NCBI RefSeq assembly: GCF_013375535.1 | Contig: NZ_JABXJG010000001.1 | Location: 3,266,001-3,330,000 of the forward strand | Source of the DNA: Sphingobium sp. 15-1 | Lineage (GTDB): Bacteria; Pseudomonadota; Alphaproteobacteria; Sphingomonadales; Sphingomonadaceae | Reading direction: 5' to 3' | Length of the DNA stretch: 64,000 nucleotides | Shown here: positions 34,848 to 43,360 of the stretch, one piece after another | Layout: each line of letters starts with the position of its first letter | Position numbering within the stretch: the stretch's first letter is position 1 | The notes under the pieces: generated by a model | What the model was told of the DNA's origin: nothing | The model's database searches: none | Seen by the model: only the letters and a program-made list of their open reading frames with translations | Program-made: the position numbers and the translations under genes

Positions 34848-36104
34848 ATGGCAACTGCTTATTGGGAGCGCCCGGAGGGTGAAGCTCCAGAAGGCGAAGG
34901 GGAGGCCGGCCAGACCAGTTTCTGGAAGGCCGGGCATACGCCGACCCTGATCGCCGCTTTCCTCTATTTCGACCTTGCCTTCATGGTGTGGGTGCTGCTG
35001 GGGCCGCTGGCGCCCTCCATCTCCAAGACGCTGGGCCTGACGCCCGCTGAAAAGGGCCTGATGGTCGCGGTTCCGACCCTGGCGGGCGCCATATTGCGCG
35101 TCGTCAACGGCCTGCTGGTCGACCGGATCGGCTGCAAGCAGGCGGGCGCGATCAGCCAGGTGATCGTCATACTGGGCCTGTTCACGGCCTGGTTCCTGGG
35201 CGTCAACAGCTTCGGCGGCACGCTGGCGCTGGGCGTCATCCTGGGCTTTGCGGGCGCGAGCTTCGCGATCGCGCTGCCGCTCGCCAGCCGCTGGTATCCG
35301 GCCGAGCATCAGGGCAAGGCCATGGGCCTTGCGGGCATGGGCAATTCGGGCACGGTGCTGGCGTCGCTGTTCGCGCCGATGCTGGCCAAGGCGTTCGGTT
35401 GGAACGCGGTGCTGGGCCTGGCCTGCATTCCGCTGACCATCGTGTTCGTCGTCTATATGATCATGGCGAAGAATGCGCCCAATGCGCCCGCGCCCAAGAA
35501 GCTGGTCGATTATTTCCACCCGCTGAAAAGCGCTGACGCCTGGTGGCTGATGGGCTTCTATGCCGTGACCTTCGGCGGTTTCGTCGGTCTGGCCGCCTCG
35601 CTGCCGATCTACTTCACTGACCAGTTCGGCCTGACTCCGGTGGTGGCGGGTTACTGCACCGCGGGCTGCGTGTTCGCCGGATCGCTGATCCGTCCGATGG
35701 GCGGCGCGCTGGCCGACAAGATCGGCGGCGTCAAGGCGCTGATGATGGTCTATATCATGGCCGCACTGGCGCTGGCCGGGGTCGCCTACGCGCCGACGCT
35801 GGTCTCTGCGTTGGGCTTCTTCGTCGCCGCGATGCTGGCGCTGGGCGTGGGCAACGGATCGGTCTTCCAGCTCGTGCCGCAGCGCTTCGCGCAGGAAATC
35901 GGCGTCATGACCGGCCTGGTCGGCATGGCGGGCGGCATTGGCGGCTTCTATCTTGCCTCGTCGCTGGGCATCGCCAAGCAGTTCACCGGCAGCTTCGCGC
36001 CCGGCTTTCTGATCTTCGCGGGTCTGGCCCTGGTTGCTTTCCTCGGCATCTCGCTGGTTCGCGCCCGCTGGCGCGCGACCTGGACCAGCGCTGCGCGCAT
36101 CTGA
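34848..36104 (+). CDS. narK: Nitrate/nitrite MFS transporter (NarK/NasA type)
   Basis: Twelve-helix inner-membrane nitrate uptake protein of 418 residues. It shows the family core WVLLGPLAPSISKTLGLTPAEKGLMVAVPTLAGAILR, the nitrate-signature region FAGASFAIALPLASRWYPAEHQGKAMGLAGMGNSGTV and ALGVGNGSVFQLVPQRF. The Arg residues that hold nitrate in NarK are in AGAILR and SLIRPMGG. ATG 34848 has GAGGGA upstream. It has its own terminator before nirB, so it is its own unit, possibly controlled by NasT. Confidence 0.95.
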   Translation: MATAYWERPEGEAPEGEGEAGQTSFWKAGHTPTLIAAFLYFDLAFMVWVLLGPLAPSISKTLGLTPAEKGLMVAVPTLAGAILRVVNGLLVDRIGCKQAGAISQVIVILGLFTAWFLGVNSFGGTLALGVILGFAGASFAIALPLASRWYPAEHQGKAMGLAGMGNSGTVLASLFAPMLAKAFGWNAVLGLACIPLTIVFVVYMIMAKNAPNAPAPKKLVDYFHPLKSADAWWLMGFYAVTFGGFVGLAASLPIYFTDQFGLTPVVAGYCTAGCVFAGSLIRPMGGALADKIGGVKALMMVYIMAALALAGVAYAPTLVSALGFFVAAMLALGVGNGSVFQLVPQRFAQEIGVMTGLVGMAGGIGGFYLASSLGIAKQFTGSFAPGFLIFAGLALVAFLGISLVRARWRATWTSAARI

Positions 36105-36130
36105 GCGCTTCGCGTTCTGACAGGAGGGGA

Positions 36131-36163
36131 GGCGGCGGCCCGCGAAAGGCCGCCGCCCTTTTT
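36131..36163 (+). terminator. Intrinsic terminator after narK
   Basis: GGCGGCGGCC (36131-36140) pairs with GGCCGCCGCC (36148-36157) around a 7-nt loop, then a run of five T. It separates narK from nirB transcription. Confidence 0.9.
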
Positions 36164-36223
36164 GCGTTTGCGATGCTGCTGGGCATCATCCAAGCAAAAA
36201 TACATCGTGTCGCGAGGAATCGC

Positions 36224-36251
36224 TTGACGCGAATCGTCAAAAGAATATGCT
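36224..36251 (+). promoter_or_regulatory. nirB promoter with overlapping inverted repeat
   Basis: TTGACG (36224-36229), 16-bp spacer, TATGCT (36246-36251). Predicted start near 36258, right at the first hairpin. TTGACG-N5-CGTCAA (36224-36240) is a perfect inverted repeat over the -35 and could bind a second regulator. Confidence 0.65.
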
Positions 36252-36259
36252 GCAGTGCA

Positions 36260-36312
36260 AAGGACAGGGTTGTCCTTCTTCCATAGCTGCGCTGGTCCAG
36301 GGACGGGCCGGC
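36260..36312 (+). promoter_or_regulatory. Dual hexaloop ANTAR-target RNA in the nirB leader
   Basis: P1: AAGGAC (36260-36265) pairs with GTCCTT (36272-36277), loop AGGGTT. P2: GCTGGTCC (36291-36298) pairs with GGGCCGGC (36305-36312), two wobbles, loop AGGGAC. Both loops have six bases with A at 1 and G at 4, the known rule for ANTAR targets; 13 nt separate them. Confidence 0.82.
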
Positions 36313-36329
36313 AAAGCGCACATGATGGC

Positions 36330-36390
36330 AAGGCCGCCATCCAGACCTTTGGGTTCAAAGCCCAAGGGTCCGGATGGCGGCCTTTTTTTT
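36330..36390 (+). terminator. Leader terminator before nirB
   Basis: A perfect 13-bp outer stem (AAGGCCGCCATCC 36330-36342 with GGATGGCGGCCTT 36372-36384), a partly paired inner part and eight T. The start codon follows 17 bases later, so without antitermination little nirB would be made. Confidence 0.92.
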
Positions 36391-36406
36391 ATTCTGGAGT
36401 CAAGGG

Positions 36407-38911
36407 ATGGATTTTCAGAACAACGGACCGGAAACGGCGAATGAAGAGGACATCTTCGTGCCGTCCGAGGATGTTCAGGAACATCTGGTTGTCGTGGGCA
36501 ACGGCATGGCCGGTTGCCGCGCAGTCGAGGAACTGCTGGCGCGGGACAAGGGACGCTATCGCGTCACCATCTTCGGCGCAGAGCCTTATGTGAACTATAA
36601 CCGCATCATGCTCTCGCCGGTTCTGGCCGGGGAAAAGAGCTTTGATGACATCATCATCAACACCCGCGAATGGTACAGCGAGAACAATATCGAGCTGATC
36701 GCGGGCGATCCGGTGACGGCCATAGACCGCGCCGCCAAGACCGTCACGAGCCAATCGGGTCGCACCGTCGGCTATGACAAGCTGTTGATCGCCACGGGAT
36801 CGGACCCCTTTATCATCCCGGTTCCGGGGAAGGATCTGCCCGGCGTCATCAGCTTCCGCGACATGAAGGATGTCGACACCATGCTGGAAGCCGCCGATAA
36901 GGGCGGCAGCGCGGTGGTGATCGGCGGCGGTCTGCTCGGCCTGGAAGCGGCGCATGGCCTGACGTTGCGCGGCATGAAGGTGACGGTCATCCACCTCATG
37001 GACACGCTGATGGAGCGGCAGCTCGACGAAGCGGCGGGCTGGCTGCTCAAGAGCGCGCTGGAAGGGCGCGGCCAGACCATCCTGACCGGCGCCAACACCG
37101 AAGCCATTTATGGCGACGGCAAGGTCGAGGGCGTCCGCCTGAAGGACGGCACCGAAATCCCGGCGAGCCTGGTGGTGATGGCGGTGGGCATCCGCCCCTC
37201 GACCGCTCTCGCCCGCGAAGCCGGGCTGGAGGTCAATCGCGGCATCAAGGTCGACGATCATATGGTCACCAGCGACCCCGATGTCCTCGCGGTCGGTGAA
37301 TGCGTTGAACATGACGGCAATGTCTATGGCCTTGTCGCGCCGCTGTGGGACATGTGCCGCAGCCTGGCGGACGGCCTGACCGACCAGCATACCGGCTACA
37401 AGGGCTCGGTTACCTCGACCAAGCTCAAGGTCGCGGGTCTGGACGTCTTCTCGGCTGGTGATTTTTCGGGCGGCGAGGGTTGCGAGGACATCGTCCTGCG
37501 CGACGCCTCCCGCGGCGTCTACAAGCGCGTCATCGTCAAGGACGACAGGATCGTCGGCGCGGTGCTCTATGGTGATACCGTCGATGGCGGCTGGTATTTC
37601 GACATGCTCAAGCGCGAAGAGGATGTCGCGGACATTCGCGATTTGCTGATCTTCGGTCAGGCCTTCGCCTCGGGAGGGGGCGCGCTGGACCCTAAGGCGG
37701 CCGTTGCGGCGCTCTCGGACGATGCCGAGATCTGCGGCTGCAACGGCGTCAGCAAGGGCCAGGTCGTCGCCTGCATCGAAAAGGGCGCTTGCAGCCTGGA
37801 CGCGGTGCGCGGCACCTGCAAGGCGTCGGCAAGCTGCGGTAGCTGCACCGGTCTGGTCGAAAATCTGCTGGCGGTGGTGTTGGGCGATGACGTCCAGTCC
37901 GGCCCCAAGACGATGTGCAAATGCACCAGCTTCACCCATGATGATGTCCGTCGCGAGATCGTGGCGCAGAATATGCGCTCGATCCCGGAAGTGATGCAGT
38001 TGCTGCACTGGTCAACGCCGGACGGCTGTTCCTCCTGCCGCCCAGCGCTGAACTATTATCTGCTCTGCGCGCTGCCCGGCGAATATCAGGACGACCAGCA
38101 GAGCCGCTTCGTCAATGAGCGCATGCATGCCAATATCCAGAAGGACGGCACCTATTCGGTCGTTCCGCGCATGTGGGGTGGCCTCACCAACCCGCGTGAA
38201 CTGCGTGCCATCGCTGATGTGGTCGAGAAATATGATGCGCCGATGGTGAAGGTGACGGGCGGCCAGCGTCTCGACATTTTCGGCATCAAGAAGGAAGATC
38301 TGCCCGCTGTCTGGGCCGACCTCAATGCCGCGGGCATGGTGTCGGGTCATGCCTATGGCAAGTCGCTGCGCACGGTGAAGACCTGCGTCGGCAGTGAATG
38401 GTGCCGCTTCGGCACGCAGGACTCGACCGGCCTTGGCGTCAAGATCGAGCGGATGACCTGGGGGTCGTGGATGCCGCACAAGTTCAAGATCGCGGTGTCG
38501 GGCTGCCCCCGCAATTGCGCCGAGGCGACGATCAAGGATTTCGGCGTGGTCTGCGTGGACTCGGGCTACGAACTGCATGTCGGCGGCAATGGCGGCATCC
38601 ATGTCCGCGCCACCGACCTGCTGTGCAAGGTCGCGACCGAGCAGGAGGCGATGGACTATTGCGCCGCCTTCACCCAGCTCTATCGCGAGGAGGCGCGCTA
38701 TCTGGAGCGCACCGCGCCGTGGATCGAGCGTGTCGGCGTCGACTATATCAAGCAGCGGATCGTGGAAGACGATGCGGGCCGCGAAGCACTGCGCAGCCGC
38801 TTCCTCTATTCGCAGAGCTTCAGCCAGGATGATCCCTGGGCGCAGCGCGCAGCCGGTGCGGACAGTGAACTGCACCAGCCTCTCGCCCCTATCGCCATCG
38901 CTGCGGAGTGA
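36407..38911 (+). CDS. nirB: Assimilatory nitrite reductase, large subunit
   Basis: Cytosolic NAD(P)H-dependent enzyme of 834 residues that reduces nitrite to ammonium by six electrons. Domains: FAD/NAD-binding (about 15-300; VVVGNGMAGCRAVEEL, VVIGGGLLGLEAAHGL), a BFD-type [2Fe-2S] domain (about 442-480; ICGCNGV, SCGSCTGLV) and the siroheme/[4Fe-4S] reductase (about 545-790; CVGSEWC near 659 and SGCPRNC near 698). Start ATG 36407 with TGGAG upstream. nirD, nasA and cobA follow. Confidence 0.97.
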   Translation: MDFQNNGPETANEEDIFVPSEDVQEHLVVVGNGMAGCRAVEELLARDKGRYRVTIFGAEPYVNYNRIMLSPVLAGEKSFDDIIINTREWYSENNIELIAGDPVTAIDRAAKTVTSQSGRTVGYDKLLIATGSDPFIIPVPGKDLPGVISFRDMKDVDTMLEAADKGGSAVVIGGGLLGLEAAHGLTLRGMKVTVIHLMDTLMERQLDEAAGWLLKSALEGRGQTILTGANTEAIYGDGKVEGVRLKDGTEIPASLVVMAVGIRPSTALAREAGLEVNRGIKVDDHMVTSDPDVLAVGECVEHDGNVYGLVAPLWDMCRSLADGLTDQHTGYKGSVTSTKLKVAGLDVFSAGDFSGGEGCEDIVLRDASRGVYKRVIVKDDRIVGAVLYGDTVDGGWYFDMLKREEDVADIRDLLIFGQAFASGGGALDPKAAVAALSDDAEICGCNGVSKGQVVACIEKGACSLDAVRGTCKASASCGSCTGLVENLLAVVLGDDVQSGPKTMCKCTSFTHDDVRREIVAQNMRSIPEVMQLLHWSTPDGCSSCRPALNYYLLCALPGEYQDDQQSRFVNERMHANIQKDGTYSVVPRMWGGLTNPRELRAIADVVEKYDAPMVKVTGGQRLDIFGIKKEDLPAVWADLNAAGMVSGHAYGKSLRTVKTCVGSEWCRFGTQDSTGLGVKIERMTWGSWMPHKFKIAVSGCPRNCAEATIKDFGVVCVDSGYELHVGGNGGIHVRATDLLCKVATEQEAMDYCAAFTQLYREEARYLERTAPWIERVGVDYIKQRIVEDDAGREALRSRFLYSQSFSQDDPWAQRAAGADSELHQPLAPIAIAAE

Positions 38912-38916
38912 ACGAC

Positions 38917-39252
38917 ATGACCGATTGGATCGACATCGGAACGCTGGCCGACATTCCCCAGCGCGGCGCTCGCACGGTTCAGATCGCCGGGGAGAAGGAA
39001 ATCGCCATATTCCGCACCGGCGACGACCATGTCTTCGCGCTGGTCAACGAATGCCCGCACAAACAAGGCCCGCTGAGCCAGGGCATCGTGCACGGCCACA
39101 GCGTCGCCTGCCCGCTGCACAATTGGAACATCGCCCTGAAGACGGGCGAGGCGCAGGGCAATGACGAGGGCTGCACGCCGACCATCGAGGTCCGCCAAGA
39201 GGGCGGTCGCATCCTGATCGCCCGCCCGGCTTCGCTCAAGGCGGCTGCATGA
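38917..39252 (+). CDS. nirD: Nitrite reductase small subunit, Rieske type
   Basis: Small partner of nirB, 111 residues, of the Rieske [2Fe-2S] fold (about 5-105). The four expected ligands are present: CPHK and CPLHNW. E. coli NirD lacks them; this one could carry a true cluster. It probably aids electron flow or assembly of NirB. I use ATG 38917, with GGAG eight bases ahead; a GTG at 38908 overlapping the nirB stop is possible. Confidence 0.93.
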   Translation: MTDWIDIGTLADIPQRGARTVQIAGEKEIAIFRTGDDHVFALVNECPHKQGPLSQGIVHGHSVACPLHNWNIALKTGEAQGNDEGCTPTIEVRQEGGRILIARPASLKAAA

Positions 39253-39260
39253 ACTTCCGG

Positions 39261-39331
39261 TCCCCACTTATAGCGGGGACCAGGGTGGAGGCGGCGTGCT
39301 GGTCATCCCTTGCGGCACGCGCCTCCACCCA
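39261..39331 (+). promoter_or_regulatory. Two hairpins between nirD and nasA
   Basis: GTCCCC/GGGGAC (39261-39281), then a 16-bp stem with one bulge (GGGTGGAGGCG... 39284-39300 with 39316-39331). No T run follows, so it is probably not a terminator; RNA processing or stability is possible. Confidence 0.55.
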
Positions 39332-39360
39332 ATTCTCTCTTCAGGAAATGAGGTAAAGGC

Positions 39361-41970
39361 ATGACTCAGGCCATCCGCACCACCTGCGCCTATTGCGGCG
39401 TCGGCTGCGGCATCTCGGCCACGCCGACCGGCAACCGGTCGGTCACGATCAAGGGCGACGAAGCGCACCCGGCCAATGGCGGGCGTCTCTGCTCCAAGGG
39501 CACGCATCTGGGCGAGACGGTGGGCCTGCAAGGCCGCCTGCTGCATCCGATGATCGGCGCCAAGCGGGCAAGCTGGGACAGGGCGCTGGACCTTGTCGCG
39601 AAGAAGTTCCGCGAAACCGTCGAACGCCACGGCCCCGACAGCGTGGCCTTCTACGTCTCCGGCCAGTTGATGACCGAAGATTATTATGTCGCCAACAAGC
39701 TGATGAAGGGCTTCATCGGCTCCTCCAACATCGACACCAACAGCCGCCTCTGCATGTCGAGCGCGGTCGCCGGGCACAACCGGGCGTTCGGTGAGGATGT
39801 CGTGCCCGCCACCTATGATGATCTGGAGGAAGCGGACCTGATCGTGCTGGTCGGTTCCAACACCGCCTGGTGCCACCCGATCGTCTATCAGCGCATCCAG
39901 GCGGCCCGCGCCGCGCGCGGCACGAAGCTGGTCGTCATCGACCCGCGCCGCACCGAAACCTGCGAGGGTGCCGACCTGCATCTGCCGGTCAAGCCGGGCA
40001 CCGACGTCGCGCTGATGAACGGCCTGCTCGCCTGGTGTGACGCGGAAGGCATCACCGATCCGGCCTTCGTTGCTGACCATGTGAGCGCGCCGGAAGGTTT
40101 CTGGGAACATATCCGCACCGGCCACGACCTGTGGACGACGGCGAAGACCTGCGACATCGCCCCGGCGCTCCTCGAACAATTCTACAAGCTGTTCGCCGCG
40201 ACCCCGCGCACCGTCACCATGTTCAGCCAGGGCATCAACCAGTCGATCCGCGGCACCGATCAGGTCAACGCGATCATCAACGTCCATCTCGCCACCGGCC
40301 GCATCGGCAAGCCGGGCGCGGTGCCCTTCTCGATCACTGGCCAGCCCAACGCCATGGGCGGTCGCGAGGTCGGCGGGCTGGCATCGACCCTCGCCGCGCA
40401 TATGGACTTCGCCCCGGAAAATGTGGAACGCGTCGGCCGCTTCTGGGCCGCGCCGACCATGGCGACCAAGCCGGGCCTGAAAGCCGTCGACCTGTTCCGC
40501 GCCATCAACGAGGGCCGGGTCAAGGCGCTCTGGGTGATGGCGACCAACCCCGCCGTCTCGCTGCCCGACGCGGGCCGCGTGCGCGAGGCGCTGGAGGCGG
40601 TTCCCTTCCTCGTCGTCTCGGACATCATGGCCGACACCGACAGCAGCACCCATGCCCATGTCCGCCTGCCCGCCGCCGGCTGGGGCGAGAAGGACGGCAC
40701 CGTCACCAATTCGGACCGCACCGTCAGCCGCCAGCGGCCTTTCCTGGCCTTGCCCGGCGAGGCGAAGCCCGACTGGTGGATCGTCAAGGAAGTCGGCCGC
40801 CGCATGGGATGGCGCAACGCCTTCGCCTATGACCGGCCCGCCGACATCTGGCGCGAACATGCCCGCCTGACCGCTTATCAGAATGACGGCCAGCGCGTGC
40901 TGAACCTGCGCAGCCACGCCACCATCGGCAACGACGCCTATGAGGCGATGGAGCCGTTCCGCTGGGGCGGCGACGCGCCGTTCGCCCATGGCTTCACCAC
41001 GCCCGACCGCAAGGCGCGGCTGGTCCTGGCCAGGCAGATGGACATTCAGGCGCCGCTGAAGGAATGGCCGATGACGCTCAACACCGGGCGTTATCGCGAT
41101 CAGTGGCATACGATGAGCCGCACCGGCCTGTCGCCCAAGCTCGCCCGCCATCGCGAGGAACCGCTGGTGGAAATCCATCCGCAGGACGCCGAAGCGCTGG
41201 GCATCGTCGACCGCGATCTGGCCCGCGTCCAGACCGCGCAGGGCAACAGCCTCTTCCGCGTGGAGATCAGCGAAGGGCAGCGCCCCGGCGAGATCTTCAC
41301 CCCGATCCACTGGACCGACCAGATGTCGAGCGGCGGCCGCACCGGCCTGCTGCCCCGTCCGCTGGTCGATCCCCATTCCGGCCAGCCCGGCTTCAAATCC
41401 ACCCCGGCCAGCGTCGAGAAGGTCGCGACCGAATGGAAGGGCTTCCTGATCCTGCGCGGCGATCAACCCGCCAAATTGCCCTGCCTTTGGTCCACCCGGA
41501 TCACCGTGCCGGGCGGCGCGTTGTACGAGATCGCCGGCAATGGCGATCCTGTGCGGCTGGAGGCCTGTCTGCCCAAGGGCGACCGCGTCGAAGCCATCGA
41601 CCAGACGCGGGGCACCCGCCGCGTCGCCATCATCAGCGAAGGCCGCCTTGCGGGCGTGCTGTTCGTCACCCGCACCGGCTTGCTGCCCTCGCGCGACTGG
41701 CTCATCAGCCAGCTTGAAGTCGAGGGGGTGGGGGCTTCCGTCCTTGCCGCGCGCGGGCCGGGCAACCAGCCCGACAAGGGGCCGACCGTCTGCGTCTGTT
41801 TCGACATCGGCCTTTACCAGATCATGGCGGCGATCCGCGATCAGCAACTGGTCGACGTGCCCGCCATCGGCAAGGCGATCGGCGCCGGAACCAATTGCGG
41901 GTCTTGCCGCCCCGCGCTCGCCAACATCCTCGCCCAAGCCACGCAGGAGACGCTCCATGCAGCCGAATGA
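39361..41970 (+). CDS. nasA: Assimilatory nitrate reductase catalytic subunit
   Basis: Cytosolic molybdenum enzyme of 869 residues that reduces nitrate to nitrite. The N-terminal [4Fe-4S] site has C9, C12, C16 and C44 (CAYCGVGC... RLCSKG); molybdopterin domains follow (about 50-680), with the Mo-ligand Cys in the NTNSRLCMSS segment. A C-terminal BFD-like [2Fe-2S] domain (about 811-850; CVCFDIG, CGSC) matches Klebsiella-type NasA. No NAD(P)H-dependent partner (NasC) is present in the window. cobA overlaps its end by 14 bp. Confidence 0.96.
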   Translation: MTQAIRTTCAYCGVGCGISATPTGNRSVTIKGDEAHPANGGRLCSKGTHLGETVGLQGRLLHPMIGAKRASWDRALDLVAKKFRETVERHGPDSVAFYVSGQLMTEDYYVANKLMKGFIGSSNIDTNSRLCMSSAVAGHNRAFGEDVVPATYDDLEEADLIVLVGSNTAWCHPIVYQRIQAARAARGTKLVVIDPRRTETCEGADLHLPVKPGTDVALMNGLLAWCDAEGITDPAFVADHVSAPEGFWEHIRTGHDLWTTAKTCDIAPALLEQFYKLFAATPRTVTMFSQGINQSIRGTDQVNAIINVHLATGRIGKPGAVPFSITGQPNAMGGREVGGLASTLAAHMDFAPENVERVGRFWAAPTMATKPGLKAVDLFRAINEGRVKALWVMATNPAVSLPDAGRVREALEAVPFLVVSDIMADTDSSTHAHVRLPAAGWGEKDGTVTNSDRTVSRQRPFLALPGEAKPDWWIVKEVGRRMGWRNAFAYDRPADIWREHARLTAYQNDGQRVLNLRSHATIGNDAYEAMEPFRWGGDAPFAHGFTTPDRKARLVLARQMDIQAPLKEWPMTLNTGRYRDQWHTMSRTGLSPKLARHREEPLVEIHPQDAEALGIVDRDLARVQTAQGNSLFRVEISEGQRPGEIFTPIHWTDQMSSGGRTGLLPRPLVDPHSGQPGFKSTPASVEKVATEWKGFLILRGDQPAKLPCLWSTRITVPGGALYEIAGNGDPVRLEACLPKGDRVEAIDQTRGTRRVAIISEGRLAGVLFVTRTGLLPSRDWLISQLEVEGVGASVLAARGPGNQPDKGPTVCVCFDIGLYQIMAAIRDQQLVDVPAIGKAIGAGTNCGSCRPALANILAQATQETLHAAE

Positions 41971-42739
41971 GCTTATCGCCCCCGGACAGGTCTGGCTGGT
42001 CGGCGCGGGTCCGGGCGACCCGGACCTGCTGACCCGCAAGGCCGAAAAGCTGATCGCGGCGGCGGAGATCGTCTTCTACGACGCGCTGGTGGGTCCGGGC
42101 GTGCTGGACCTGATCCCCGAAGGCGTCGAGCGGGTCAGCGTCGGCAAGCGCTCCGGCCGCCATTCGAAGGCGCAGGAGAGCATCAACGACCTGCTCCTCG
42201 CCGCCGCCAAGGCGGGCAAGCGGGTGGTGCGCCTGAAGGGCGGCGACCCGTCGGTCTTCGGCCGCTCGGCGGAGGAGATGGAGCATCTGGCGGCGGATGG
42301 CATTTCTTTCCGCATCTGCCCCGGCATCACCACGGCCAGCGCGGCGGCGGCGAGCGGTCATGCCTCGCTCACCCTGCGCGGCGTGGCGCGGGGGCTGACG
42401 CTGGTGACGGCGCATCTCAAGGCAGGCGAGCCGTTGAAGCTCGACTGGGAGATGCTGGCGCGGCCCGGCGGCACGCTCGGCATCTATATGGGCCGCGCGG
42501 CGGCGGCGGAAATCAGCCGCTCGCTGATCGCGGCAGGGCGCGATCCGGAGACGCCGGTGATGGTGGCGGTCAATGTCTCGCTGCCCAATGAGCGGCTGAT
42601 CCGGGGGAAGCTGTCGGCGCTGGCCTTCCTGGTGCAGACGATCAGCGATGAAGACCCGACCCTGCTGATGATCGGAGAGGCGGTGGCGGGGACTTATGTT
42701 CCGGTGGAAGTGGCTGCAAGCGTCGCGCTGACCGAATAA
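41957..42739 (+). CDS. cobA: Uroporphyrinogen-III C-methyltransferase
   Basis: Cytosolic SAM-dependent enzyme of 260 residues that adds two methyl groups to uroporphyrinogen III giving precorrin-2. It has the SAM site VGAGPGDPDLLT, RLKGGDPSVFGR and PGITTASAAAASGHASLTLRG. As part of the nitrite operon it supplies siroheme for nirB; precorrin-2 could also go to cobalamin if that pathway exists. The Met8-like protein at 23.6 kb may do the later steps. ATG 41957 overlaps the nasA end. Confidence 0.95.
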   Translation: MQPNELIAPGQVWLVGAGPGDPDLLTRKAEKLIAAAEIVFYDALVGPGVLDLIPEGVERVSVGKRSGRHSKAQESINDLLLAAAKAGKRVVRLKGGDPSVFGRSAEEMEHLAADGISFRICPGITTASAAAASGHASLTLRGVARGLTLVTAHLKAGEPLKLDWEMLARPGGTLGIYMGRAAAAEISRSLIAAGRDPETPVMVAVNVSLPNERLIRGKLSALAFLVQTISDEDPTLLMIGEAVAGTYVPVEVAASVALTE

Positions 42740-42750
42740 TTACAGCGCTT

Positions 42751-42818
42751 CGTGCTCCTGCGAAGGCAGGAGTCCAGTCCCGCCGTTCGATCTGGGCTCC
42801 TGCCTACGCAGGAGCACG
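42751..42818. repeat. Family A facing palindrome pair
   Basis: Left arm 42751-42780 and right arm 42789-42818, only 8 bp apart, at the convergent junction between cobA and mobA. Confidence 0.9.
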
Positions 42819-42823
42819 AAATA

Positions 42824-43360
42824 CTATCGGTTGCCCTTCTCCAACTCCTCCAAATCCTCCACTCGGTTGATATTCGGCAGCACAAACTCCGGCCGCTCGA
42901 CGATCCGCGCGCCGATCCGCTCCAGCCAGCCATAGATCGACCGATTATTCTCCTCGGCCAGATGCGCATCCAGTTCGCCAGCCAGCGAAGCAGGCCAAAA
43001 CCCCGCCAATTGCTGCCCCTTCAGGATAGCCGCGCCATCCCCAACCAGCGCCTCCGCCAGCCCGTCCGGATAGGCGGGCACATCGCACCCGGTCGTCAGC
43101 ACCGCGTCATAGCCCTCCGCCAGCGCATGATGCAGCGCCGCGTTCAGCCCGCCGAGCGGCCCCATATCCGCCGCCGGACGATCCGCCAGTCCGGTCATTC
43201 CCTCCACTTGCCGCCCGCAAACCACCACCGTCTCGACATGGCGCCCGATCGCCGCTGCCGCATGCGTCAGCAAGGTCCGTCCATCCAGCATCGCCAACGC
43301 CTTGTCGCTGCCGAACCGGCTGGACCGCCCCCCGGCCAGAACCGCGCCCAGCAACCGCAT
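42824..43360 (-). CDS. mobA: Molybdenum cofactor guanylyltransferase
   Basis: Cytosolic enzyme of 178 residues that joins GMP to molybdopterin to form the bis-MGD cofactor used by nasA. Motif LAGGRSSRFGSDKALAMLDG is the GTP site; TTGCDVPAYPDGL holds the Mg2+-binding Asp. Start ATG 43360 overlaps the previous gene (dehydratase) by 1 bp on the same strand. It faces cobA. Its place next to the nitrate cluster fits its use in nitrate reduction. Confidence 0.94.
   Translation of the reverse strand: MRLLGAVLAGGRSSRFGSDKALAMLDGRTLLTHAAAAIGRHVETVVVCGRQVEGMTGLADRPAADMGPLGGLNAALHHALAEGYDAVLTTGCDVPAYPDGLAEALVGDGAAILKGQQLAGFWPASLAGELDAHLAEENNRSIYGWLERIGARIVERPEFVLPNINRVEDLEELEKGNR

Larger units (their letters stand above)
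36105..36406. other. Gap: narK terminator, nirB promoter and leader
   Basis: No gene here. From left to right: the narK terminator (36131-36163), the nirB promoter (36224-36251), two hexaloop hairpins (36260-36312), the leader terminator (36330-36390) and the ribosome site before ATG 36407. Confidence 0.8.

Noticed and set aside
39268..42039. A 923-codon open frame on the minus strand
   Set aside because: Antisense to nasA, which has all its cluster and cofactor motifs. The translation is Arg/Gly/His-rich and unstructured.
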